The notes: a model not told the origin generated them from the sequence alone. Numbered from the stretch's first letter, positions 16,751-26,052 are shown. The stretch is 64,000 nucleotides of DNA from Bin87 sp965203195 (GCA_965203195.1 OZ241860.1:2604001-2668000), one strand, 5' to 3'. A program made the numbers and translations.

Positions 16751-17413
16751 TCAGGGCGCGAAAACCCGTTCCACGCTGCCCTGGCTGCCCACCACAATCA
16801 GGACATCGCCGTCGCCGATCCTTTCGTCATCCTGGGGGTTGAGAATATATTCGCTGCCCTTTTTCAGCGCCATTACGATGACATCGTGCTGCGGGTTGAC
16901 GCCGCCGGCGAGGCCGACTTCCCGCAGCCGCAGCCCCCGCATCCGTTCCGGCGGGCGCAGCTTGTGGATGCCGTCGGAGTCGGTAATGCTCATATACTCA
17001 ACGGCGTTGGGCGTCAAATCCAGGCTGGCCACCCGTTCCGCGGCGTCTATCTCCGGGAATACGACCTTGTCGGCGCCGGCCCGGTGCAGAATTTCCGCGT
17101 GCTGGGAGTCCGTGGCCCGGGCGATGACATAAGGCACGCCCATCGTTTTAAGCAGCATCGCCGAGATGATGCTGGACTGGATCTGGCTGCCCAGCGCCAC
17201 CACCGCCACATCCATATCGTCCACGCCCAGGTCGCGCAGGGCCGTTTCGCTGGTGGCGTCCGCTTCCACGGCATAGGTCACCCCCCCCAGCATTTGCTGC
17301 ACGCGGGTTTCATCCTGGTCAATGGCCAGGACTTCGTTGCCCCGCTGGAACAGCATATTGGCCAGCCTGGCCCCGAACCGGCCCAGACCGATTACGCAAA
17401 CATCCTTCGGCAT
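16751..17413 (-). CDS. ktrA: Ktr/Trk potassium uptake regulatory subunit (RCK)
   Basis: The 220-residue cytosolic gating protein has an N-terminal Rossmann RCK_N domain with the nucleotide motif GLGRFG and the acidic end of strand 2 (AIDQDE), followed by an RCK_C domain. It forms an octameric ring under the KtrB channel and responds to ATP/ADP or c-di-AMP. It follows ktrB by 30 bases on the same strand, so the two are co-transcribed. Confidence 0.93.
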   Translation of the reverse strand: MPKDVCVIGLGRFGARLANMLFQRGNEVLAIDQDETRVQQMLGGVTYAVEADATSETALRDLGVDDMDVAVVALGSQIQSSIISAMLLKTMGVPYVIARATDSQHAEILHRAGADKVVFPEIDAAERVASLDLTPNAVEYMSITDSDGIHKLRPPERMRGLRLREVGLAGGVNPQHDVIVMALKKGSEYILNPQDDERIGDGDVLIVVGSQGSVERVFAP

Positions 17414-17443
17414 AGCCTAATCCCTCCGTCGTTGCGACGCCCG

Positions 17444-18934
17444 CTACCCGATGCGGACGGGTTCCTCCGGGTAGCGGTAATGGGTCTCATCCCGCGGCGC
17501 CAGCAGCAGCACCAGCGTCAGGGGGCCAATGCGCCCCACCAGCATTGTAACCATAAAGACCACGGAACCCGCCAGGCTCAAGTGGACGGACGACCCGGCC
17601 GACATCCCGTTGGTGCCGAATGCGGATACCACCTCAAACATCACCTCCACGAAGTCAATGTGCGATTCGGTGTAGGTTACGACCAGCATTATCACCGCCA
17701 GAAAGGACACGGCCAGCGCCAGCACCAGCAGGGCGCGGGACACCAGCGGCGGCGCAATTTCCCGGCGAAAGATTTCCGTGCGCGGATACCGCAGGGCCGA
17801 CGACCGCGCCGCTACCAGCAGCACGGCGATGGTATTGACCTTGACGCCGCCGGCTACCGACGCCGTAGAACCCCCTATGAACATCAGCCCTCCGAACACC
17901 AGGTGCGTAACATCCCGCGTGGTGCCCCAGTCCAGCCCGGCAAAGCCGGCCGTGCGCCCGCTGACGCCGTGAAACGCGGACAGCCCCACCTTGCCCAGCC
18001 AGCCGTTTTCGGAAAGCGCCCCGTTCCACTCAAAAAAGAGGAACGCGCCAATGCTGAACGCATAGAGAGCCCCCGTGATAATCAGAACCAGCTTGGTGTC
18101 CAGGGAGAGGCGCGCAAAGTTGAATGGAAACAGCCCGAACCCGTGCCGCCGGGAAACGCCGGGACGCCAGTTGCGCTTCAGATCCACAATCAGCGGCCAG
18201 CCCAGGGCGCCCATTATGATCATCGGGCTAATGATGCCCATCAGGTAGGGATGCGCGCCCAGCGTGGTAAAGTTGTTGCCCGCCGGCGAATTGGGCAGAA
18301 TGGACAGCCCGGCATTGTTAAGCGCCGACACGGACAGGAACAGCGACTGCCACAGAGTTTCCAGCAGGGTCATATCGGCGACATTGCGGATCTCAAAAAA
18401 CAGCAGAGCGGCGCCGAGCAGGTAGCCGGCCAGAAAGGCCAGGACGATGTTGCGCGCAATGCGGGCCACATTGGCCGTAGCGCCGGCGCCTACGGTGTCG
18501 CCATAGATGTCCTCCTCAACGGCGGTGGTGCGCCGCCCGAAAAATACCAGCGCCGTGGCGGCGGTAATGAACTCCAGCCCCCCCACCAGCATCAGGAAAA
18601 AGATGACCACCTCACCGAAAAATGACCAGGCGGTCTGGGTGTCCACCAGGGTGAGGCCGGTTACGGTGGCGGCGGAGATGGCCGTGAAAAAAGCCACCCT
18701 GGGGCCCACGCCCGCGCCGTCGGCGGCGGCCTCGGGCAGGTTGAGCAGCAGCCCGCCGACTACGTTGAGCAGCAGGAATATGGCCAGCAGGACGACCGGA
18801 AGGGACGACCAGCGGGCCGGCGGCCGGCGCCGCCGGATGGGGATGCGGACGGGCGGCGCCGGCCGATAGCGGGCGCCGCCGTCCGCCACCGCCGGCTCCA
18901 GGGCCGGCTCATCGCCGTCTAATGACTGGTTCAC
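17444..18934 (-). CDS. ktrB: Ktr/Trk-type potassium transporter, membrane subunit
   Basis: The 496-residue integral membrane protein resembles KtrB/TrkH, with four M1-P-M2-like repeats and selectivity-type loops such as TVTGLTLVDT, LNNAGLS, SGRTAGFAGLD and FGTNGMSAGSS. The cytoplasmic N-terminus is Arg/Pro-rich. With KtrA it forms an ion-coupled K+ uptake system for turgor and pH control. A good sigma-70 promoter lies about 120 bases upstream. Confidence 0.93.
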   Translation of the reverse strand: MNQSLDGDEPALEPAVADGGARYRPAPPVRIPIRRRRPPARWSSLPVVLLAIFLLLNVVGGLLLNLPEAAADGAGVGPRVAFFTAISAATVTGLTLVDTQTAWSFFGEVVIFFLMLVGGLEFITAATALVFFGRRTTAVEEDIYGDTVGAGATANVARIARNIVLAFLAGYLLGAALLFFEIRNVADMTLLETLWQSLFLSVSALNNAGLSILPNSPAGNNFTTLGAHPYLMGIISPMIIMGALGWPLIVDLKRNWRPGVSRRHGFGLFPFNFARLSLDTKLVLIITGALYAFSIGAFLFFEWNGALSENGWLGKVGLSAFHGVSGRTAGFAGLDWGTTRDVTHLVFGGLMFIGGSTASVAGGVKVNTIAVLLVAARSSALRYPRTEIFRREIAPPLVSRALLVLALAVSFLAVIMLVVTYTESHIDFVEVMFEVVSAFGTNGMSAGSSVHLSLAGSVVFMVTMLVGRIGPLTLVLLLAPRDETHYRYPEEPVRIG

Positions 18935-19060
18935 AGGGATAGTGGATGCTGGCCGAGGCAGGGCAAAAGATGTCGCCGGGCGGGCCGGCCGGCGGATAGA
19001 TGGGCAGTCGGATAGACAGGACGGGTCAAGGGGCAGTCCGCCGCCGCTCCCGCCGGCGAT

Positions 19061-19088
19061 ATTATGCGGTTATTGCGGAGTATGTCAA
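19061..19088 (-). promoter_or_regulatory. Sigma-70 promoter for ktrB-ktrA
   Basis: On the minus strand TTGACA (19083-19088) and CATAAT (19061-19066) are 16 bases apart, placed upstream of ktrB. The rest of the 379-base gap up to the tRNA holds no gene that I can support. Confidence 0.7.
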
Positions 19089-19271
19089 TCGCCCGCGCCG
19101 GCCCCGGGCGCCTTGCCACGATAAAACGACAAGCAGCCGGCAACAGGATGGGGGCAGCGCCGGGATGCCGGTACAAGGTGCCGATACGGAATGCTGCTGC
19201 CGGTCCGGGCCAGGGCGTTCCGGCGGGCTTCGCCGGACGCGAAAACAGCGCGCCGGGCGTTGGCGATTCCG

Positions 19272-19301
19272 TTGACAGGTTTGCGGTATCCTGCATATCC
19301 T
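19272..19301 (+). promoter_or_regulatory. Probable promoter of the tRNA-Arg gene
   Basis: TTGACA at 19272-19277 is followed by CATATC/TATCCT at 16-18 bases spacing and ends just before the tRNA. Confidence 0.55.
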
Positions 19302-19313
19302 TAACAGTGGCGC

Positions 19314-19389
19314 GTCCCAGTAGCTCAGCGGACAGAGCGGCTGCCTTCTAAGCAGTTGGTCGCGGGTTCAAATCCTGCCTGGGACGCCA
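19314..19389 (+). tRNA. tRNA-Arg (anticodon TCT)
   Basis: The 76-base cloverleaf has the acceptor pair GTCCCAG/CTGGGAC, D-arm GCTC/GAGC, anticodon stem GCTGC/GCAGT around CTTCTAA (anticodon TCT), T-arm GCGGG-TTCAAAT-CCTGC, discriminator G and encoded CCA. It reads AGA and AGG codons. An outer GCG/CGC extends the acceptor pairing but is not part of the mature tRNA. Confidence 0.96.
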
Positions 19390-19523
19390 TTTCCTTGCCC
19401 CCACTCCCGGCCCGCATTCCGGCAGATCCTGCTTCACTCCTGTCCGCTATCCCCCTACCATCATCCCCAATCCGATCTTGATGCCGCCAGGCCGGCCATC
19501 CCACCAACCACGGAGCGCTCCCA

Positions 19524-20576
19524 ATGAAATTCGGCATTATGGCGATGCCCCAGCACCCGGCCACCGATTCCGCCACCCAGCGGTTTCACGAGACGGTGGA
19601 ACTGACCCGCCTGGCGCGCGATGCCGGCTTCAGCTCCATCGCCTGCGGCCAGCATTTCCTGTCGCCGCCCTACCAGAACTTGCAGAGCATCCCCCTGCTG
19701 GCCCGCCTGGCCGCCGATGCCGGCGATATGCGGCTGGTGCTGTCCATCCTCCTCCTGCCCCTCTACGCCCCGGCCGATGTCGCCGAAACTATCGCCACCC
19801 TGGATGTCATCAGCGACGGGCGGGTGGTGCTGGGCGTGGGCCTGGGCTACCGGGACATTGAATACCAGGCATTCAATGTGGCGCGCCGCCACCGGGTGGG
19901 CCGTTTTCTGGAGTCGCTGGAACTGGTGCGGCGGCTGTGGACGGAGGATGAGGTTACCCATCACGGGCGGCATTTCCACCTGGACAACGCCACCTGCGCC
20001 ATCCGTCCCGTGCAACAGCCGCACCCGCCCATTTGGGTGGCGGCCAACTTTGACACCGTGGTGCGCCGCGCCGGGGAACTGGGCCTGCCCTGGTTCGTCA
20101 ATCCCCACGCCACTTTGGCCACGCTGGAACGGCAGACCACCATCTACCGGGAAGGGCTGGCCGCCGGCGGCCGGGAAATGCCCGCCGAAATGCCCATCAT
20201 CAAAGAAATGCACATCGCACCCACCCACGAGGAAGCCGTCCGCAACGCCCGCCCCTATATGGAGGCCAAGTACCAGGCTTATGCGGACTGGGGCCAGGAC
20301 AAGGCTCTGCCGGGCGAGGAGGATTTCCGCATCCCCTTTGAGGAACTGGCCCGCGACCGCTTCATCCTGGGCAGCAGCGAGGAAGTCATCCAGCAGATTG
20401 AGGACCATCATCACCGCGTCGGCGCCAATCACTTTATGTTCCGCATCTGGTATCCGGGAATGGACGCCCGCATGGCTATGCGCGTGGTGGAGCAGATGGG
20501 CGACAGCGTCATTCCCTACTTTGAGAGCCGCTACGGAGACGATGGCCCGGCGCCGGGGGGCGGGCCGGCCACTTAA
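19524..20576 (+). CDS. LLM-class flavin/F420-dependent oxidoreductase
   Basis: The 350-residue bacterial-luciferase-like TIM barrel carries family features MKFGIM at the start, GRVVLGVGLGYRDIEYQAF in the middle and RPVQQPHPPIWVAA later. Relatives use FMN or F420 to oxidise or monooxygenate small organics; the substrate cannot be told. The C-terminal tail is Gly/Pro-rich. The start follows a short GGAG-like site and appears to open a new transcription unit after the tRNA. Confidence 0.92.
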   Translation: MKFGIMAMPQHPATDSATQRFHETVELTRLARDAGFSSIACGQHFLSPPYQNLQSIPLLARLAADAGDMRLVLSILLLPLYAPADVAETIATLDVISDGRVVLGVGLGYRDIEYQAFNVARRHRVGRFLESLELVRRLWTEDEVTHHGRHFHLDNATCAIRPVQQPHPPIWVAANFDTVVRRAGELGLPWFVNPHATLATLERQTTIYREGLAAGGREMPAEMPIIKEMHIAPTHEEAVRNARPYMEAKYQAYADWGQDKALPGEEDFRIPFEELARDRFILGSSEEVIQQIEDHHHRVGANHFMFRIWYPGMDARMAMRVVEQMGDSVIPYFESRYGDDGPAPGGGPAT

Positions 20577-20702
20577 CCCGCCCCGCCACACCACGCCCCG
20601 CCGCGACGCGGTCGCCGCCGGCTCGGTTCCGCATAAAATCAACCGCCCGAATCGGCGGCGCGGCAGGCGTTTTCCGGCCGGTTTTGTGCTAACATAAGCC
20701 CT

Positions 20703-21407
20703 ATGGTTACACCGCAACCGGACGCCGGGCCGCCGGTCGTCCCCCGCCTGATCGAGGAACTCGACGCCCACCCGGAGGCGCGCGAGCCCTTGTTGCGCGC
20801 CCTGCTCACCGACGAATTCCTCCATATGCCGCCCCGGCTGGCCCGCATTGAGGGCATCGTTGCCGCCTCGCCGGGCGCTCCGGAGGCTAAACATATCGAT
20901 ATGAAAACCCTCCGGAGCGATGTCAAAAACCTGCTGGCCGAAGTACGCTGGCTGAAAAGCAAGGCGCTGGAAACCGATTTCGGACACCGGGCAATCTCAG
21001 TGATAAACCTCCGGTTCGGACTTCGGCGCTGCCGGGTAGTGTGGGGCAAAACGGGCGCGATGGCCCATCACGCCGAGAGTTTCGCGGAACAGATTGAGGA
21101 CGCTCACGAAAACGGCCTGATTACCGACGCGCAACTGGCGCGCATTTTCAATACCGATGTCATCGTCCGTTGCCGCCGGCCTTCCGATTCCCGAACGGTC
21201 TGGGTTGCGGCGGAAGTCGCCGGCCGCCTGGACTACAACGACATTGACCGGGCCGTACGATCTGCCGATGCGCTCCGGCTGGCATTCGGAGACGACGTCC
21301 TGCCCCTGGTCGCCGGTGAACGAATTGACCCGCCCGATCTGGCGCGGGCGCAGCAGGCCGGCGTCGCTTTCGTCAATATGGTGGATTACATCAGCCAGCA
21401 AATCTGA
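20703..21407 (+). CDS. PD-(D/E)XK-like protein, paralogue of the gene at 34952
   Basis: The 234-residue protein resembles the protein at 34952-35896 at both ends. The N-terminus has a similar helical segment (LLRALLTDEFLHMPPRL versus LRQRILDEEFRRLPAIV). The C-terminus has VWVAAEVAGRLDYNDIDRA versus YVIIECSGTITRNDIARI, the strand-helix core of a family of coiled-coil proteins ending in a PD-(D/E)XK-like domain. Only one plausible catalytic acid is visible, so nuclease activity is uncertain. A TAACAT -10-like hexamer ends 7 bases before the ATG and no ribosome binding site is seen, which suggests a leaderless mRNA. Confidence 0.65.
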   Translation: MVTPQPDAGPPVVPRLIEELDAHPEAREPLLRALLTDEFLHMPPRLARIEGIVAASPGAPEAKHIDMKTLRSDVKNLLAEVRWLKSKALETDFGHRAISVINLRFGLRRCRVVWGKTGAMAHHAESFAEQIEDAHENGLITDAQLARIFNTDVIVRCRRPSDSRTVWVAAEVAGRLDYNDIDRAVRSADALRLAFGDDVLPLVAGERIDPPDLARAQQAGVAFVNMVDYISQQI

Positions 21408-21491
21408 ACGGCACGGCGGGCATTGTGGCCGGCCCGTTGCCCGTCAGCCCTTCCCCATACAATTCCAACCAACCTCCAGGAGCAGCTCCCT

Positions 21492-22046
21492 ATGACCCGG
21501 CAAGCCCCGTCCACGGCCCTGACGCCCGAAGTCCAGGCGATGATTGGCGTCAGCGGCGATGTGGTCGAATCCTGGGGCGTGGTGGACAGCGAGTATATGC
21601 GCCGTTTCACCCAGGCCCTGATGGATCCCGACCCCCGCTATTGGGACCACGATTTCGCCCGCTCCACCCGCTACGGCGAGCTCATCGCCCCGCCCATAAT
21701 GGTTAGCTACCTCGCCAGCCGCATCCGGCCCGACCAAGGCGACCCCATCACCGCCGCCTTTGAGGAAAACCCCGAATCGGACGGCATCGGCTCCGTGGCC
21801 CGACCCGGCGAACTGCCCCCCGTGCCTACCAACCTGGTGCGCGTCCTCAACGCCGGCAACGAGCTGGAAGTGTACGCCTACCCCGGCGTGGGCGACAAAA
21901 TCTACTTCCAGAACCGCTACTCCGACATCCGCGAGCGCCTGGGACGCGACGGCGCTCCGTTCCTCATCATCACCCGCGAAACGCGGTACTGGAACCAGGA
22001 CGATGTGACCCTCTGCATCACCCGCGCCTCTACCATCCGCCGCTGA
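21492..22046 (+). CDS. MaoC-type (FAS1-like) dehydratase, N-terminal hot-dog type
   Basis: The 184-residue protein has the N-terminal MaoC/FAS1-like dehydratase pattern: a segment on dwelling and density of substrate (PDPRYWDHDFARSTRYGELIAPP) followed by hot-dog strands. The start is the ATG after AGGAGCAG; homology does not extend further up. With the next gene it probably forms a two-subunit hydratase/dehydratase acting on a 3-hydroxyacyl-CoA or an aromatic acyl intermediate. The true substrate is not evident. Confidence 0.78.
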   Translation: MTRQAPSTALTPEVQAMIGVSGDVVESWGVVDSEYMRRFTQALMDPDPRYWDHDFARSTRYGELIAPPIMVSYLASRIRPDQGDPITAAFEENPESDGIGSVARPGELPPVPTNLVRVLNAGNELEVYAYPGVGDKIYFQNRYSDIRERLGRDGAPFLIITRETRYWNQDDVTLCITRASTIRR

Positions 22047-22167
22047 AAACGGAGCGTCGCAACGCATCATCTGGCATCGCGCTGCGCCGTGTCTTTTCGT
22101 CATTCCCTTTGCGTCCCCATCCGGCCGGCGCCGGCCGGGCCGGAAATCCGGGAGAGGAGCCCGCAAA

Positions 22168-22728
22168 ATGACTACTCCGCTTGACGACCTCCTCAATATG
22201 GAGGCCGAGGAAATCTGGCGGCGCAACGAGCGCCCCGACGCCGACGGCCTCCGCGCCAAGGCCCAAATCTACTACGAGGACGTGGACGAGGGCCACGAAC
22301 TGCCCAAGTACATCTACAAGCCCACGCCCACCCACCTGTTCCGGTGGAGCGCCGCCATTGAGAACTTCCACCGCATCCACTACGATCTGGACTTCGGCCT
22401 CAACCACGACCGCAACCCCAGTATCCTGGTGCATGGCTCCTGGAAGCAGAGCGTGGTTCCCCAGTATCTCAAGGACTGGACACTGCCCAACGGCTGGCCG
22501 TGGCGCGCCAGTTTCCAGCACCGGGCCATGCTGGTGCCGGGCGACATCCTCATTATGTGGGGCCGCGTCACCGGCAAGTACGAAAAGCAGCGGATGGGGT
22601 TCGTTGACCTGGAGATCGGAATGAAAACGCAGGACGGCATTGAGAGTATGCCCGGCACGGCCACCGTCGTGCTGCCCCTGCGCGACGGCCCTCCGATCCC
22701 GTATCCTTTCACGCCGCCGGCCGACTAG
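22168..22728 (+). CDS. MaoC-like acyl dehydratase, second subunit
   Basis: The 186-residue hot-dog protein has the hydratase-like stretch FRWSAAIENFHRIHYDLDF, where the expected Asp/His-type acid-base pair would sit (NFHRIHYD), then VHGSWKQ and a strand-rich C-terminus. It is 121 bases downstream of the first MaoC gene, in the same orientation, with GAGAGGAG before the ATG. The two probably act as a heteromer. Confidence 0.78.
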   Translation: MTTPLDDLLNMEAEEIWRRNERPDADGLRAKAQIYYEDVDEGHELPKYIYKPTPTHLFRWSAAIENFHRIHYDLDFGLNHDRNPSILVHGSWKQSVVPQYLKDWTLPNGWPWRASFQHRAMLVPGDILIMWGRVTGKYEKQRMGFVDLEIGMKTQDGIESMPGTATVVLPLRDGPPIPYPFTPPAD

Positions 22729-22907
22729 CCCGGCGGCGGCGCTTCCGCCCCGTTCCTTCCCGCCCGCCTGTCTGCCTGCCTGTTCGTCGGTCCGCCCGCC
22801 CGCTCCGGCGCCGGTTGCCCGTTGACTGCCCCGCCCGCCCACAACGCAAAAGGCAGTCAATGCCGGGAACGGCGCCCGCAGGCGGCTATCCTGTGGAGAT
22901 TTAGACA

Positions 22908-23177
22908 ATGGCCCGTTTCATCGCCGTCCACAATGTCCCCGGCATCACCGAGGACGAGTTCCGCGACAAACTGAACGCCGTCCGCAAGTGGCGGCCCGAC
23001 CGCCGCACCACCATCCTCAAGGTGTACGGCGACCTGGAAAACGGCCGCCTTATTTCCGAGTGCGAGGCGGTGGCGCAGTCCCACTTTGAGGACTGGCTCA
23101 ATATGGTGGGCTGGCCGGCCGATTCCATCAGCAAGGTGGACATCATCTGCCAGGTGGGCACTTTCTGGAAGTTGTAA
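22908..23177 (+). CDS. Small conserved hypothetical protein
   Basis: The 89-residue soluble protein (MARFIAVHNVPG...) has a beta-alpha-beta pattern like small ferredoxin-fold or dimeric alpha/beta-barrel domains (KVYGDLENGRLISECEA). It is near the MaoC pair and ends the run before a strong terminator, so it may belong to the same pathway. GGAG precedes the ATG by 8 bases. I do not recognise a specific function. Confidence 0.7.
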   Translation: MARFIAVHNVPGITEDEFRDKLNAVRKWRPDRRTTILKVYGDLENGRLISECEAVAQSHFEDWLNMVGWPADSISKVDIICQVGTFWKL

Positions 23178-23231
23178 TCTCGTTCCCGCACGCGCCCGCG
23201 CCGCCGGTCTGCCGGCCCGGTCGCCCCCGTT

Positions 23232-23273
23232 CCGCAAAAAGCCGTGGCAATGGGATGCCACGGCTTTTTGCGG
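23232..23273. terminator. Strong bidirectional terminator (maoC run / yihY)
   Basis: A perfect 18-bp stem (23232-23249 and 23256-23273, loop ATGGGA) centres on AAAAAGCCGTGGCA. The A-run and T-run on either side allow function in both directions between convergent genes. Confidence 0.92.
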
Positions 23274-23312
23274 CGCGGCGCGCACGCGCCGGCGGTTCTA
23301 CGATGCCGGCCT

Positions 23313-24323
23313 CTAGCGATGCCGGTGCCCGTTGTCCAGGAACCAGCCCGGCCCCGGCTTCGGCCCGTCCGAATCGTAGATGCTCTGCATAAATGCCGTA
23401 ACCGTTGCGCCAGCCGTTATGGTCAGTGACGACAGGAAAATCCAGATCAAAAAAGTCAACCCCGTGGCCAGCGGCCAGTACAGCAGATACGACGGCGCCA
23501 CGTTCGCCAGAAAGAAGGAGAACCCTTCGTTCATCAGATTGAACGCCACGGTGGCCAGCAGCGCCCCCACTATTGCCCACCGCCAGTGCACCGGGCGCTC
23601 CGGCAGATAGCGGTACACCAGCAGGAACGCCAGCGCCGACAGCGGCCAAGCCAGCGCGAATGACCACCAGTGCTGCTCGTCCAGCGCGCGCGCCCCGGCC
23701 ATCATTCCCAACTCCGCCATCACGCTGGGCACCACGGCGTGCGCAATTATATTGGTCAGCAGGGTGGACACCAGCAGGGCCAAGGACACGGCGCTGAGCA
23801 GCAGAAACTCGCGGAACTTGCCGACGAACCCCACCTGCGCCGGCGTAATGTCCCAGACATAGTTGATTACCAGCGCTATGGCCGCGAACAGCCGGAAAGA
23901 CCCCCAGGCCAACCACGCCAGTATCACCAGGCCGGTGACGCCGGCCTGCGTACTATCTTGCGGCGCCACCAGCGCGCCTACATTAATGTCCACCGGCAGC
24001 AGCTCCGCGGTCACATGAGCGAACAGCTGCTGCGCCCGTTCCGCGCCCAGCAGCAGCCCGAAAATCTGCAACATCCCTGCCGTAACGGGCGCCAGCGCCA
24101 CCATCGCATAGTAGGCGACGCCGGCAATCAGCTGCTGGGTCTCGTTGCGGGTAATTACGGCCAGCGTCGCCAGCGCCACCTGCAACGGACGCCGGCGGGC
24201 TACGACCCGGAGCAGCGTGCGGCGGGAACGCCGCACCTGCCGGTTGCTCCGTAGCGTGGCGCTGGCCTGCCGCAGCCGCCGGTTGGCGCGGCGGTTCCCC
24301 AGCGTCTGATTGCGCGTGGCCAT
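23313..24323 (-). CDS. YihY/BrkB-family inner membrane protein
   Basis: The 336-residue protein has a strongly basic N-terminus (Arg-rich, about residues 1-45) and then six membrane segments. Typical family pieces are GVAYYAMVALAPV, WGSFRLFAAIALVINYVWD and LLYWPLATGLTFLIWIFLSS. The family was once mis-annotated as ribonuclease BN; its molecular role remains unclear, with envelope or transport functions proposed. It begins 6 bases after the signal peptidase gene. Confidence 0.88.
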   Translation of the reverse strand: MATRNQTLGNRRANRRLRQASATLRSNRQVRRSRRTLLRVVARRRPLQVALATLAVITRNETQQLIAGVAYYAMVALAPVTAGMLQIFGLLLGAERAQQLFAHVTAELLPVDINVGALVAPQDSTQAGVTGLVILAWLAWGSFRLFAAIALVINYVWDITPAQVGFVGKFREFLLLSAVSLALLVSTLLTNIIAHAVVPSVMAELGMMAGARALDEQHWWSFALAWPLSALAFLLVYRYLPERPVHWRWAIVGALLATVAFNLMNEGFSFFLANVAPSYLLYWPLATGLTFLIWIFLSSLTITAGATVTAFMQSIYDSDGPKPGPGWFLDNGHRHR

Positions 24324-24329
24324 GCCGGG

Positions 24330-24923
24330 CTACCTTGCCCCGTCGCCCCGCGCCGCCGGCGCTCCTGCGGAACCGCGCCGGGAACGGCAGCTCCGCCGGG
24401 GCCGGGGCCACCGGAACAGCGCCAGGCCGATGATGCTCCCGGCGGGCGCCGGGCCGTAGCGACGGCTGTCGGCGCTCTCCCGCGGCGCGCGGTTGTCGCC
24501 CAGCAGAAAGTATTCGTCATCATCGCACAGCCACGCCGGAAAATGTTCGCCGGACGCCGGCCGTCCGCCGGGCAGATAAGGTTCCGGCAGGGGAACGTCG
24601 TTGACTAGAATGCCGCCGTCGGCCGCCATCCGCACATACTCGCCGGGCAGGGCGACAATGCGCTTGACCGCCACCGTCTCCGGTACGGCATCCGGCCCCG
24701 GTTCCGGCCCGGCCGCGCCGGGAAACCGGGTCACGACGACAGCGCCGCGCCGCAACCCGTGGCGCAGCCAGGGCCGGGGCAGGGTCTGCACCAAATCGCC
24801 GTCCCGCAATGCGGGCGTCATACTGTTCCCCCGCACCAGGAAGCGCGAGCGGAACAGCAGCCTCGCCAGAGCGAGCAGCGGCGCAGCCAGCGCGGGCGCC
24901 GGCGCGTTTATCCTGCGTAGCAT
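24330..24923 (-). CDS. lepB: Signal peptidase I (S26 family)
   Basis: The 197-residue protein has one N-terminal membrane anchor and the S26 motifs: catalytic Ser in VRGNSMTPALRDGD, catalytic Lys in AVKRIVALPGEYV, and box E GDNR...SADSRRYGP. It removes signal peptides from exported proteins, of which this window encodes several. The C-terminal ~25 residues are a basic Arg/Ser-rich tail that is not usual for the family. It is the first gene of a two-gene unit with yihY. Confidence 0.9.
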   Translation of the reverse strand: MLRRINAPAPALAAPLLALARLLFRSRFLVRGNSMTPALRDGDLVQTLPRPWLRHGLRRGAVVVTRFPGAAGPEPGPDAVPETVAVKRIVALPGEYVRMAADGGILVNDVPLPEPYLPGGRPASGEHFPAWLCDDDEYFLLGDNRAPRESADSRRYGPAPAGSIIGLALFRWPRPRRSCRSRRGSAGAPAARGDGAR

Positions 24924-25227
24924 TCTGCGATTATAACACCGCCGGCCGGGAGCATTGCGCCTGCCGGCGCGCGGCGAAAAGACGCTTTTCCCGCATTTCC
25001 CGGCTGCGTCCGCATACCGGCCCGGGCCGGGTCTTTCCGCTGCTGGAAATGCGCTTTATGGAAATACACTCCGTAGCCCTGGCGCAAGCCGGCGCCTGTA
25101 TGCTCCGCATACTGCCGGATATGGCCGTATATGCCGGGTCGCGGAGCCAGGCGGCGGCTGTCGGCAATTCAGCGACCGGCCCTGGTCTGGCCCCGTTCCG
25201 TCGCCGGTTCCGTCAGCCGGGTTTCCG
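24924..25227. other. Upstream region of lepB without a supported gene
   Basis: I see only short frames without ribosome binding sites. The minus-strand lepB promoter presumably lies in the AT-rich patch at 24925-24945 or just upstream. Confidence 0.4.
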
Positions 25228-25608
25228 TCATAACGAGACCATTAGCATTAGCATAGAAACCCATACGACGGCAACTGCGGAGATGGCAATGGCTATGCCT
25301 AATATGAGAGCGTAATTCCGATAATGCGCCCGCCGGCGCCGGAACTGCCGCGCGCGCAACCCCGCGCTGCCCATGGCTGCGGCCACGGCGACCGCGCCCG
25401 GTCAAATAAGAAACGGGGCCAGGCCAGGAATGCCGCGGCCAGATAGCCGGCAGCAACCGTCGCCGCCTCATCCCAAGTGACGAGGCCCAGTACAGCTCCC
25501 GGACACGAACCCGGCGCACAGGGCGACGATGACGACCAGGGCGAGCGCTCTTCCCCAATCGCTCCGCCCTGGTGATGGCGAATGCTGCGGCTGTTCCGCG
25601 GCCGGCAT
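25228..25608 (-). pseudogene. Small multi-spanning membrane protein gene broken by frameshifts
   Basis: A minus-strand ATG at 25608 has an excellent GGAGGAG site 8 bases upstream. Its frame gives 46 residues with a membrane helix (RALALVVIVALCAGFVSG) and then stops at 25468. A second helix (VAAGYLAAAFLAWPRFLF) follows in another frame, and a third (YALILGIAIAISAVAVVWVS) in the remaining frame up to a stop at 25228. This suggests a ~125-residue three-helix protein disrupted twice. Alternatively it could be separate tiny membrane proteins. I recognise no family. Confidence 0.38.
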
Positions 25609-25855
25609 TTCCAGATCTCCTCCGGCGCTGCTGCGACAACCCGTCAGCTGTATCCGACAGCGCTTCCGGTCCGTGTTGACATTGCGCAATCCGGGCATTG
25701 GCGCGGCAGTTTCGCCGCTTCAAGCGCATGTTCCGGGTTTATGCCCAGCACCGGGCACCAGCGAAAAGGCCGGCCGGAATGACGAAATAGCGGGCGATGA
25801 AATGCCAACACAGCCTGGCGACATTGAGCGGCAACACGGCGCCGTGACGCGGCGC

Positions 25856-26041
25856 CTAACGCCGCTGGCGCCGGCGGCGGCGCGCGGCGCGCTGGGCGGC
25901 CAGCCGCTCCTTCTGGGCCTTGGAGCGGAAAAACCGCCGGTCTTTCAGCTCCCGCAGGATGCCGGCGTGCTGCACCGAGGCGCGGAATCGGTTCACCAAA
26001 CTCTCCGGGGTTTCCCCCTCGCGCGGCGTTACATAGGCCAT
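25856..26041 (-). CDS. rpsU: 30S ribosomal protein bS21
   Basis: The 61-residue protein begins MAYVTPREGETPESLVNRF and ends in a dense Arg tail, the standard bS21 layout (helix, linker, basic C-terminal helix). bS21 sits near the mRNA exit of the 30S subunit and helps base-pair the Shine-Dalgarno helix. I chose the ATG at 26041 by homology; an upstream in-frame Met adds ten residues. A CTGGAG site precedes it. An IS1-like transposase frame starts only a few bases upstream on the other strand. Confidence 0.9.
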   Translation of the reverse strand: MAYVTPREGETPESLVNRFRASVQHAGILRELKDRRFFRSKAQKERLAAQRAARRRRRQRR

Positions 26042-26052
26042 GCCAAACTCCA

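Noticed and set aside
19311..19388. tRNA boundary set by GCGTCCC/GGGACGC pairing
   Set aside because: This pairing leaves no room for the standard T8-A9 spacing and CCA; shifting by two bases gives a complete canonical cloverleaf with encoded CCA.
25169..25729. 186-codon minus-strand frame
   Set aside because: Arg-rich composition typical of a shadow frame; the better signals in the same area are the ATG at 25608 with GGAGGAG and hydrophobic helices in other frames.
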